64,000 bases of DNA from Cycas panzhihuaensis (Eukaryota > Cycadophyta), in assembly GCA_023213395.1 (NCBI GenBank), contig CM041465.1, positions 179,063,741-179,127,740 on the forward strand, given 5' to 3'. Shown here one piece after another: positions 10,849 through 21,382 of the stretch. The position numbers and the translations under genes are program-made. Below the pieces are notes generated by a model. It had not been told where the DNA came from. It worked only from the letters and a program-made list of their open reading frames with translations, and searched no databases. Position 1 is the first letter of the stretch. Each line of letters starts with the position of its first letter.

Positions 10849-13203
10849 TATTTCCTGGCTACTAGGAATGGATCCAGACAGATCGACTCATGTGAGCTCA
10901 AGTATGCTTCTCCCTTTTCACTTGCATCATTCCGTTAGAAAGGTTGATAGAAGCATTACCTCTCTACATGACTGCTTGCTTGATTTTGCGTGATTACTTT
11001 GAATTTTGTTGCCTATTCATGCTGTCTATCATATCGTGAGCCTATGATGACTCAGTGGGACCTACCTTTCTGCAAGGCAGGCATCCCCATAGCACTATAC
11101 AACCTTCCACGTTGTCTCCACACTATCTCAGTTCCTTTTTTGGTTCGTATGACCAGTTCATACCCCTGCCTTGACTTTATTTTGGGATCTTTGCTTATTG
11201 ATATTTGTCAGCCTCGGTCCAAGTGCTTTCTGGACTATCTCAACCACCTAGACAGGAGGGCCAGCCCCTCCTAGCCCTGTCAAATCATCTTCCAAAGCTC
11301 CCAGAACCCAGAATTCTGCCATTCTAGCTTTTTAGTCTTGCACCGCTATAAACTTAGCGGTACCGTGGTATCGCGAAGTTTGCCATAGTGCAACTGTCAT
11401 CAGTTGTTTTTTAAAATCTGCCGTGGCAATTTTTACTTTTTTCACGAAATTACCATGTGGTCTTGCATCTACCTCAGCCCTATTCACACTCTATTCATCC
11501 TCTTAGGGTTGGGATGGGTATAAGTATTCAAACCATCATCATTTTGAGGATCTCTTAGGTTATTTTTTACTCTCAAAGACAAGAACTTCTGCTGCAACTT
11601 CTGCTCTCCAGCTCCTTCTATCATAGGTGTTTCTGCAGGCCTACATTTCCTACAACCTTAGGCTAGGACACACCTGCAACTCTATGCTTCCATGGTGGGA
11701 AGCCTCTCTCCAAGTTCCATCAAGTGTTTTTGGCGTTGATTCCTCTACAACTCGCCCAATAGTGCTCCTTTCAGCTGTCTGTTGGATTTGCCTTCTGTAA
11801 ACCCCTGCAGGGGCCCTCCTTCTTACTATTAGTAGGCCCAGGTTTATCATACATCCACCCAACAGGTCTTACCAAGTCCTTTCTTCCATGTTTTGGTAAG
11901 TTAGTCCCTGTTTGGACCCATTCCTTACTTTATTTACTCATTTCCTTTAGTTTTCACCATTGAAAAGCTGTCTTTCCATTATATCTTACTTGTTGCTTCT
12001 TGGCTCCACCTTCCTTCAACTAGTTTTCTTCAAGAGAAGAGTGAGAGAAGAGCTCCAAGGCTAGGTGAAAAGAGTCAGGTAAGGAAACCCACCTTTTAAT
12101 CCTTCTCTCCTAGGGTAATCCCTTCCCACCTTCTCTTCTCTCGTCCTATGTTCTTCTTGAGACTACTAGGAGAGATTGAGCCCTAGGCCAGCGCTGGGTT
12201 ATCAGTGTATGCAGCCACTTGCTACGCTGATTCTAGGCCTGCTAACCTCTCGTTTGGACCCCCGTCTTGTTGGGTATCCCTTATCCTCATTAGCAAGGGT
12301 TTGGGCACCAGATTGCTGCCCATAGTAACTCCATGTCCCGCTTACCTCTCAACACTTTGTTGCTTTTCTTTTGGCATCTTTGGCTATCCTTAGTGGCTTT
12401 TACCCACTACCTTGCTGTGTCTATGAGTTGTGTGGAGATTTCAGTGGAGGGTTAGCCATCCTGAGGCTTCCCTTGCACCATTTCACTTGGTGTCTAGCCT
12501 TGTTTAAGAGAGGGTTTGTAGAGTTTATTGTAGCAATTATCTTTCTCTAACATTTTAACGTTAATAGCACTTATATGTACTTACATATAATTAGATTGTC
12601 TCTTGTAGCCCCTTCTTGGAAGGGATAGGTTTGTGCATATGCAGGTTGCCACGGTGCTCTCGCAAAGGTGTTAAGCACTTGGATCTGGGTAAAGTTTCTT
12701 TATTTTGCTCTTTGCTTTCATTTTTGTTTCCTTTATTTTTTCCTTTCACAAGGGGAAGGTAAGGAAGCCCCTCCATTATCCGTGGGCTTGGTGAGGATGT
12801 GCATGGCACGTGGATGAGGTCTCCTATCGATTGCTACCCTCCTAGGTATGTACTTCTTTCTCTTGCCCTTGCTTTCCATTTCACACTTTTAGTTGTAGTC
12901 TATGCATTAGTTAAATAGGTCAAACATAAAAGAGAAAAGGAAATTAACATCTTTTACTCGCATTTATATATTTGCACTTTACACATCATATTCACTTAGG
13001 GAAAGGACTTTAGGAGGTTTTCCCTTCACCTTTTCCTTAGCTTGCGAACCCAATTCTTGCCCCTTTTGGCTTGTTTTTTTGTTTTATTTTGTTTACTTGC
13101 ACACGTCATATCACTCTCGCCTTCTTGGTTGAACCATTAAGGGAGATTTTGGGATTGTTGTATGCTCCCACTCCCTTCTCCTCTTCTTAGCTCTATTTGC
13201 TCA
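10849..13203 (+). repeat. 5' LTR of element B
   Basis: It begins TATTTCCTGGCTACT and ends CTATTTGCTCA. Its sequence matches, in reverse orientation, the outer 5' LTR of element C along its whole length (31102 down to 28716). The C copy begins TGTTTCCTAGCTATT, so the leading TG has decayed to TA here. The length of 2.36 kb is long, as is typical of Tat-branch LTRs. The primer-site region (13204 on, GCCAAACAACC) is too diverged to name the tRNA. Confidence 0.72.
11511..11524 (+). promoter_or_regulatory. TATA-type promoter element in LTR of B
   Basis: GGGATGGGTATAAG sits about 660 bp into the LTR. The same block (GGGATGGGTATAAAT) is conserved at the matching place in both LTRs of element C, on the minus strand. 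It is the best candidate for the TATA box that would start element RNA. Confidence 0.45.
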
Positions 13204-13770
13204 GCCAAACAACCAAGAAGATCCTAGCTGCACTGTAGGCTATTGCCTACCTTACTCCCACTTGTTTCCCTCCATCATAGGGAAACCCTTGAGGATTCTC
13301 TTCCTCCCCTTCCGGCCATCCAAGGGTGGGAGGACTTTCCTTCTAAGTCTATCCAGGCTACCTCTCTCACTTTCCCTCTTCCTCTTTGAGGTGGGTAACC
13401 ACTCTCAGGTAGTTGGGTATCATCTGTAGGTCCCGAACTCGTGCTCTGATGTATAGGGCACCCTGCGTGGTACTCACTTTGATTGTAGGTTTCTATCTGC
13501 ATCCTCGATACCGTTATCGATCATCCTCACTATTCCTACTCAGTTAGGTGATTATCCCGTAAACGTGCATCCACTGGTGACCATACTGGGGATCTGCCAG
13601 TAAGGGAACTAGTTCTCATCCCTTCCTATTGATATTACTACCTTCTAGTGGTTCCTTCCACTTTATCTCCTTCGTTAGGCAACCCCCAACGTGTACTCCT
13701 TGTGGCTCTTTCCTTCTTCTAAAGTGTTGGTAGGCTTTGTATGTGACGCTTCTCTTATCGCCTACGTGGT
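13204..13770 (+). other. Leader between LTR and gag, element B
   Basis: Non-coding leader that aligns in patches with the leader of element C (28166-28715 reversed), for example the segment around GTAGGC...CTTGTTTCCC at 13236-13270. Confidence 0.5.
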
Positions 13771-15990
13771 TTGCCTCCATTGTTAGAAGATCCTAGGTAT
13801 CGTCCTCTTTCATCGTCAGATTCCAATTCGACCATAGAAGGATACCCTTCCGATTGGGCCTATCATGCCTTTGCCTCAGGAACTCATGAGTTTCCCTCAT
13901 CCATTCCAGGATCCACCCAAGAGGGTGATGATCCTATTTACTATTTCGGTGATCAACATCACCCCCTTGACATCCATCCTTCTACTCATGTAGTAGAAGG
14001 CTCATCTCCTCTTGAGGTTCACCACCCTATTGGTAATTCTTATGAGGAGAGCCCTAAGGGGTCTACGTTATTCGAGGTCCCATCCACCTCTTATAATCAC
14101 GTAGATACCCCTCCCACTAATGTGGTTGAAGCTATTAGCAAGTGCTTTCGAGCAGCTCGTCTTCAATCATACCCCAGGTGCTTTGAAGATGTTTTGTGTG
14201 GTGGAGCATCTTCTTCATCTGCTCTTATCCCACTTTCTTCATATGCGCCTGCTCCTTCCACAATGAGTAACCCTTTTATTCCTACGCTTTCATCCTACTT
14301 CATTCCTACACCAACCTTGGGGGTGAATGTTGCACCTTCCATCCCTCATCGTGGTCCTAGTTCTTCAGGACCCTCTTGTGATATGTCTCTCTCCCAGCTT
14401 GGGGTTAGCATACCTTTTCTAAGTTAAGCAAATGTGCCACCTCCCAACGTGGTATATGTGTTTCATAGTAGGCCTAGAGGTTCTACTAATACTACTACCA
14501 CTAGTCATATGGGACCTACTCCCACGTATACCCAAAACCAACCTATTGGTCCTTCCTTTTATATACCCCCAGGTTACACTTCTTAACCTTGGGAGGAGGG
14601 TAAAGGGAATCATATTCCAGCTTATGAGGTGGACCTGCTACATCCATATGGGGTTGCACCACCCAAAGGTGACCCATATGGATAAAACCTAGTTCCACAC
14701 CCCTCTTTTCCACCATCTAGCATAGCCTCTTACGCTACGCCTTTGCAAGGGAACTCAACTTCCTTTCAAGGCACTTATCCTCAAGTCCCCTTTCAGTAAG
14801 GGGCATTTTCCCAAGGAGGGATGGGTTTACCACCCCCATCCATTCCTTACTCATTACCGTTTGTCAATCCTATGGTCCATGAAAGGGTACATCCCTTCAT
14901 GGATTATAGATTAACGCCATTATCTATTGAGATCTTAAGAACCAACTTACTGCCTCACCCTCCCAAAGTTCCTAAATTTGACAGAACTTCCTCATAGGAC
15001 CCAGCGGAGCACGTTTGTAGTTTTTCTATGGCATGTATTGATTACTGGGCCTATGACCACATCTTGATGAAACTATTCCCTTGATCTTTACAAGGTGATG
15101 CCCTTAAGTGGTTTTATCACCTTCTAGTTCATTCCATTTTCTCATTCCAGCAACTTGTGGATGAATTCATCAATTATTTTGATGTTGCTCGCCTATTTGA
15201 AAGTGGAATAAAATCTCTTCTATCGCTTAAAAAAGGTCATGATGAGATGAATCATGACTTTATGTAGCAGTTTTATGACCTTGTTCATTCCACTAAGGCT
15301 ACTTTGCCTAAGGAGTTGAAGAGGGACCTCTTTGTTAATGCACTTCACCCTTAAGTCCACGTAGAAGTCCTTAAGATGGAGGTGACTACATGTGACTCCG
15401 CTATTGCAAAGTGCTTAGTGCTTGAGGCTATTGAGATCTAGGCTGGACTCAAGAAGCCTCTCAAGCCCTCACAGTGACGTGAGACACCACCTCCAACTAA
15501 AGAGACTAAATCGCAACAATCCTGAAGGTCCTCTTCTCATCCAATTGAGAAGACCTTAGATCCACTTACATCTGCCATACATTCATTCAAATGTACAATG
15601 AAGGAACTTAAACTACAAGCTCCTTCATCACCAACTTCTAACAAACAAATTCAACAAGCTACCCAAGCTTCCCTCCCTAGGAATGGTAACACCCAGTCCT
15701 CTCAAGCGAAGAAACTAGATTCCTCATTTGAGAAGAAGTGGTGCTCCATTCATGGGGAGTGTTTCCATGATGACTCATGTTGTAGGGCCCAACATCCTAG
15801 GGATGCCTCTCAACATGATTCATCCCCTAAACGGGCCTCAAGGCCTAACCTAGACCAACCGGTCTATAAGGATCAATTCCCCAAGCATGGGGAATGTGAT
15901 CGACATACTCAGCCCAAGAACAACCGGAACCAGGGAAGATCACCAAATTCCCATCCTTCCTGTGATAAAGGGAAGGGTGCCTGAGATTTG
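13771..15990 (+). pseudogene. gag: gag of Tat-like element B
   Basis: The structural protein of the element. A 218-codon clean frame (13771-14427, opening without a clear ATG) gives an acidic, Pro/Ser-rich N-terminus. The gag core follows at 14930-15470, with PHPPKVPKFD, DPAEHVCSFSMACIDYW, GDALKWFYHLL and FINYFDVARLFESG. A zinc-binding-type block WCSIHGECFHDDSCC at about 15745-15790 resembles the C-x2-H-x4-H-x4-C motif of Tat gag. Interruptions at 14428, 14995, 15082 and 15355 are stops in otherwise continuous frames. The minus-strand gag at 25441-28165 aligns along its full length. Confidence 0.77.
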
Positions 15991-16379
15991 TCTTCTTCTT
16001 CACGTTCCCCTCACTAACGTACTCCATCACCTTCATAGTCCCGGAACAAGGGAAAGAAGGTGATCCAAATGCTTGAGGCTACTCCTTTGTATACCCTTAC
16101 TCGGTCTCAAGCCACCAAAGAGGCAACTGATGCCTCTTCTTCTGTTCCATACTCTGATCCTTTTATGGAGAACCCTCCCCAGGAAGTACCACTTTTTCCT
16201 AAGGCCATTTTCGTGTGTCCTAGTCATTACGATTTTTAAAGGGCACTTACCCAACCTACTACAAAGGGTAAGCCCTTCTCTATCATGGATGAACTCCATA
16301 CTACCGCTACGGGAATGTCCTTGATGGATGTTTTGAGGAGTTGTCCCGAACAACAAACTCTTCTTTTGGAAGCTTTAGG

Positions 16380-16860
16380 ATCGAATGACGTACCCATCCA
16401 CACTTTGGGTGCTACTTGAAGCCATGAGCCTATCATTTCTTTTGACCCTAAGGACCTTCCCCCTGCATGTGAAAGGGAATGCCAATGGAACTTCCCATTC
16501 ACCATCACTATTAACACACCTGACTGTACCCTGCAAAAGACCATTGTCGATAATGGTTCTTCCATGAATGCCATGCCCTTACGTGTTATGCAAGAGCTTA
16601 GTATTTCTGCCTTAGAACCTATTCCATGGCGATGCTAAGGCTACGATGGTAGCGAAAAGACCCCATTGGGAACCATCTCGATCCTGCTCACTCTTGAGGG
16701 TAAGATTATCCTCACTGATATTGTAGTCCTTGACGTCAATGTTGACTACAACCTTCTCTTAGATCAACCATGGCTTGACCAAATGGGAGCTATGTGTTCG
16801 ACCCACTAGGGGCAACTTAAGTTTGTCTATGATGGACAGATAAGGGTTGTCTCCTATGAG
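16380..16860 (+). pseudogene. Aspartic protease region, element B
   Basis: IVDNGSSMNAMPLRVMQEL begins near 16543, the protease catalytic site with D-N-G in place of D-T/S-G. The conserved LTDIVVLDVNVDYNLLL block follows at about 16710-16760. A stop (16636) and one more near 16807 break it. The matching segment of element C reads IDNVSSVNAMPL, with a different damaging change, so the two copies decayed independently. Confidence 0.7.
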
Positions 16861-17786
16861 CATCTACTTGTTAAACAAACTTGCCCTATCAACCAAGCGA
16901 GCCAAGGCCCTTCTACTCACGCCTCAGCTTGCTCCATTGGCATACCCAATCTATCTCACATCAAAGAAGATCTTGCATCTTCTTCTCCTAGTCTTATGTG
17001 CTTTACTCCTATTGGTGTTGGGAGCTATGGGTACCTCACCTCGTTTAGTGACGATGAGTCTTACGACAAAGATGAGGATTGTCTTCACCCTGTTTCTTTC
17101 CTCTGCACTAGTAGGATGTACCTATCTTGTTCTAGATCCCCAACTAGAACCTCTTTCATTGGTGAGACTAGTCACTCCTCTGTGTCACATATCATCACTC
17201 GTATTGACTCATCTGTCATTGTTTCTTCCTCTTCATCACCCCCTGCAAGTGATGGCTTTGAGGAACTCCCTTTCACTCCTTCCGAGGAGCCCCTTCCGAA
17301 CTCTCCCTTAGAGTTTGTTGAGGACGTCAGACAACCTGATAAACATCATGGTCTGGTTGTCCCCACTTTCTCCAGCACTTCATCTATTTGAAGTAAGGTC
17401 ATCCATGGGGTGGATTACTTCGAAGATGATGAAGCCTTACTTGAGTACTTAGTGGGCTCTGCACCCAACTTTCCTTCTGGTCACCATAGGCTTGGTCACT
17501 GGAAGGTCCTTGCGATTAGGTCCACTCTCGCTGACCCAATCCCATCCCCTATTCCATCTCTTCTTATTAACCTTACCCCTCTCAATTTTGAGGAGGGGAA
17601 TGCCATATGCATGGGGGCAACCCAGGACATAGTCTTAGCCCCTGGCAAGGTCATTAAAATTGGGATGGAATACTCTCTTGATGAGGTAAGGGAGTATTCC
17701 CTTTTGTTCCAGGAGTTCCAGGATGTCTTTGCGTGGGATTATTCTGACATGAAGGGAATTGACCCCTCCATTGTCACTCATAATCT
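16861..17786 (+). pseudogene. pol linker and extreme N-terminus of RT, element B
   Basis: Ser/Pro/acidic linker with SFSDDESYDKDEDC (about 17045) and then DYFEDDEALLEYLVGSAP (about 17413-17470), followed by GHHRLGHWKVL. It closes with FQEFQDVFAWDYSDMKGIDP (about 17710-17770), the segment directly preceding RT in Ty3 elements. The coding match ends at 17786 at the C-element LTR edge. Confidence 0.72.
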
Positions 17787-19530
17787 CACAAATAAAACCA
17801 AAAGAGGGTGAGAGAGGGGTATTTAGGCCAATTCTTCCTTTAACAACTAAAGGCAAAAGAAAAAAGAGAACAAGTGTTGTATGTGCAAGCAAGTGATGCC
17901 AAACAGAATACACCTAAAGAGGTATGTTTAGATTGGTAGGAAGAGGAAGAGGATAGGAGGGGGTTCCTATGACGTCCTTTTCCTATATATAAATCCAGCA
18001 TATGATATATAAGTGCAAACAATTACTACCATTTTACCTCTTACTTTCATGTGGTCTATTTAGCTAAAACATAGATTTGAATAAAAGTAAAAAGGGAAAA
18101 TTGGGGGATAAAGAGATAGATGTACGTACCTGGTAGGTGTAACGGTTGACGGGAGACCTCACCCACATGCAATGCACATCCTCACACCAACCAGTGGATG
18201 TGCGACCAAGATTGATGCAAAGGATGGGGGCTTCCTTACCTTCCCCTCGTGGAAAGAAAAAGTGGAAAGAGGAAGCAAATGGAATGAAAGAAAGGAAAAG
18301 AGAACGAGTTGTACCTAGATTTGGAAGCCTTTTTCTTTCACGTGAAACTGCTCCAACTTACACATACAAGAACTTATCCCTTCCAAGAAGGGGCTGCAAA
18401 GAGAGCTATATATAGATATATATACAAGTGTATGTGATATATATATCAAATCATTATATCAAATTAGGAAAATAACTGATGCAAATAACTCCAATCTTCC
18501 CTCAAGCAAACATGAACATCAAGCAAGAAGGAGTGAAGGGAAGCCTCAGGATGGCCAAATCCTCCACTAGGTTCTCCACATAGCCCTTTAGCACAGCAAA
18601 TCAAGGACAAATAGTAACTTATGACAGCCAACAAACATGAGGATAAATGTAGCAAAGTGTTGGAGAGGTAGAAAGGCGATGGAGTTACTATGGGTAGCAA
18701 TCCAGCATACAAACCCATACAAATATTTTCAAGGGATACCCAACAACATTAGGGACATCACATGAGTCCGAATGAGAGGCGTGCATGCCTGGAATCAGTG
18801 CATCAAGGGCTACACACGTTGATAATCTAGTGCATACCTAAAGGCTTCCCTTCTCCTAATTAACCTAAGAGAAGCATAAGAGTAGGAGAAGAAAGGTGGG
18901 AAGGGGATTACCCTTCAAGAGTAGGCCTAAGTAGGATTTCCCCACCTTACTCCATTTACCTAACCTTTATGGATCTTCTCCTACTGCTTCCTTAAGGAAA
19001 ACTAGCAGAGGAAAGGTGAAACCCTGGAATCAAAGGCTAAACTCAATGGAAGTAAGGTTTACTATAGCCAAACAAGGATAAAGCAAGCAAGCACACTAGA
19101 AAATGAGTCTAACATGGATATAACACACTAAATTCTGAGAAAAGGATCTAAAATACCTGTTGGGCTGGATATAGGGTAGGTCTGCCCCTACAAGCAATAG
19201 AAGAGGAGGGTTCCCGTAAGGTTTTGTAAGAGGTAACCCTAGGCATAGCCGTGAGAGACACTTGTAGGGTGAATTGGAAGAGAACCACTCCTAAACTTGC
19301 TTGAGAATGCCTAGAGAGAAGCTTCCCACCACGGAGAAGGGTCGTTACAGTGGATCCTAGGCTAGAGTTATAGGAAACACAGGCCTGCAGATGCACCTAT
19401 GGAAGGAAGAGAGAAAGAGCAGAAGTTGCAACAGGAAGTAGTTGAGTTGGAGAGCCAAAAAAGATCTAAGAGAGGTAAAATGATGATGGTTTTAGGATTT
19501 ATACCCATCCCAGCCCTAAACAAGCAAAAA
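17787..19530 (-). repeat. 3' LTR of element C, missing its first ~650 bp
   Basis: This aligns almost base for base with 28716-30455. Shared landmarks are AATAAAACCAAAAGAGGGTG at the inner end and TTTATACCCATCCC near 19500. Beyond 19530 the two copies diverge, while the 5' copy continues to 31102. The upstream portion of U3 is therefore absent from this copy, and the archaeal-type RNase H region begins within about 230 bp. Confidence 0.75.
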
Positions 19531-19759
19531 AAAGCAGAAGCTAAGAAGGATGAGGGGGTTGGCCCCATCATGAAAATGCAAAGAGATACATGATGATGTC
19601 AGGTATCAGAGGTAAATGAGCAAACCTGGTAGTCACAATAGTTTAACCTCATCAGCAGTTAGCTTTTGGAGGTGCAAACAGATTCACAAAGTGGTCTGCG
19701 TGACAGCTTGAGACTTGGATGTCAGAGCAACTGGGTAAGTCTCAGGGGTAGCCAGCAAG

Positions 19760-20164
19760 AAGAGGAAGCCGACGCTCAAGGATGAGGTGAACAAGGTTGT
19801 TTGCCTTAGCATTGAGGGCCCGAGGGATGTGTTAGATGTTGACAGACTTGAAATTAGTTAGCAGGGATTTGGCAATTAAAGTAAGGGCTCTCAAGTAAGG
19901 GCATCGCACTTGGTAAACCTAGGTGAGATGGGGCACCACTACTTGGGAGTCACAAAGAAGAATAATAGATCCATGATGGAAACTGAGTGCATCACTGAGG
20001 GCTTTGATAATGGCCATGTACTCAGCTTCATTATTGGTGGCCTCTGGGAGAAAGATCCTAGAGCACAAAAAGTCATGTCCAAAAGGGCTGTGAAGAATCC
20101 ATGCGGTGGCAGAAGGTTCAGGGTTACCGTGACTTTCGTCATTGGTAAAGATGAAGAGAGCCAT
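19760..20164 (-). pseudogene. Archaeal-type RNase H of element C
   Basis: The Tat-type second RNase H. From ATG at 20164 the minus strand reads MALFIFTNDESHGN, where element A has MALSIFTDGGSRNN. The first catalytic Asp position is blurred by a shift in spacing (TNDES). NNEAEYMAII (Glu) and LLCDSQVVV (Asp) are intact. A stop at 19919 interrupts it, after which the same frame continues through IPRALNAKANNLVHLI at about 19790, the usual C-terminal end. It lies head-to-head with the PMD-type gene starting at 21383, with about 1.2 kb between them. Confidence 0.75.
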
Positions 20165-21382
20165 CGATGAGAGAAAGGAAAATATCTTGGTAGAGAAAAT
20201 GTACAATAAAGTAGGAGTTGAGGCAAAAGAAACTTATATGGAAAGCAATAAATGGCTGTAAAGGGTAGGAGGACCTAGCAATGAGGCTACCCAAGGACAA
20301 AAGCAGGCTATCCAACCGCTATGGTGAGTCGGTAAAGGGCACCCTAGGATGCCAAAGGTTTCTTAAGAAAGTAGAGAATGACTCCAAACATGGGAGCATT
20401 CCCTTTGGAACCCTGTAGGTGAGAACAGTGCAAAAATGAGTCCAGGATGGTGAAACGAGCTAAATGAGTATAAACTCGGGCATGCACAGGGGTGGCATGT
20501 AAAACGAGACAGAAGGACCCTGCGAGAATGCATCAGTAAAGTGCCATTAATGCATCTAAGAGAATGAGCGAAACGAAGGCTATGGAAGCACGATGGAAAA
20601 TAGGGCCCGAAGGCAAAGATGATCGGGGATAAGAAATGATCCAAAGGGCTTTCACAAGGGTGAAAACGGAGATAGTGCTTGTCAGGGCCCCCGCCTATAT
20701 AAGGAAATGTGATGAAAATGGGATTCATTTTCACGGGCTCTCGAACGAATCTAAAGCTCATTCCTTATACAACGGAGCACCACCAGATGTCAGAGGCACA
20801 TGGAGGGAGATCAGACCATCAGATCAAGACTAGAGAATAGTCGTTAGGACCACAGGGATGAGATGGCAAGCACACGACTAGATCCAGTGAGTGGATCTAT
20901 GAAAACTCAACCCATATCGTGTTTTAAATGTTAATATGTTTTGGTGTTTTTATGTCGGTTTTTAGGCCCTATATGGGCGAAAAATTACCTCCCAGAGTCT
21001 AAATTGGACCTAAAGAGAGGCAAGACTGGGGCATTAGGCAGCCCTAGTCCAAGTGGGCCTAGTTGTGGTCCACGAGGGAAAAAATTTTAGATTTTTTGGG
21101 CAAACCCCCCCCCACCCCCTCCTTTTAAGGGGGTGACTTTCACACCGCAGCAAAGATTATGGTGTCGCGATCTTTGCTATGAGGCCCCGATCACCATAAG
21201 ACCCAGGCTAAACTCTATGGTATCATGAAGTTTGGTGCGGTGTGAAGTCAGAATTACATAAAAAAGAAGATGGAGGCCCGAGGGACCCCAAATATTGACC
21301 AAGTGAGGCTGAGAGATAGTCTAGAGGATGAGGGATGAGTATAGGTTAGAGTCTGACGTGTTTTAATGGCATTTTATAGGTC
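20165..21382. other. Spacer between divergent aRNH and PMD-type gene
   Basis: There is no sustained coding frame with family signatures here. It contains a strongly structured block at 21134-21250 and a C/G homopolymer-rich patch at 21105-21133. If either flanking gene was ever transcribed separately, its promoter would lie here. Confidence 0.5.
21134..21250. repeat. Nested inverted repeats (branched hairpin)
   Basis: Outer arms TGACTTTCACACCGCA (21134-21149) and TGCGGTGTGAAGTCA (21236-21250) are complementary apart from one extra T. Inside are a perfect 8-bp hairpin, GCAAAGAT (21150-21157) with ATCTTTGC (21170-21177), and a weaker AAACT/AGTTT pair. As RNA or cruciform DNA this would form a multi-branched fold. 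Confidence 0.75.

Larger units (their letters stand above)
10849..17786 (+). mobile_element. Tat-like Ty3/gypsy retrotransposon B, 5' part only
   Basis: It consists of a complete 5' LTR (10849-13203), untranslated leader, gag (13771-15990), protease (16380-16860) and pol linker up to the first residues of RT. The frame stops abruptly at 17786, where sequence identical in kind to the LTR end of element C begins. RT, RNase H, integrase and 3' LTR are absent on this side and do not resume after element C ends at 31102. B is therefore truncated, probably by rearrangement with C rather than by clean insertion. Confidence 0.75.

Noticed and set aside
20363-20761. Minus-strand 132-codon frame upstream of the archaeal-type RNase H
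   Set aside because: No family motif and His/Ser/Phe-rich composition. It may be a chance frame in the spacer, though an N-terminal extension of the aRNH unit cannot be excluded.
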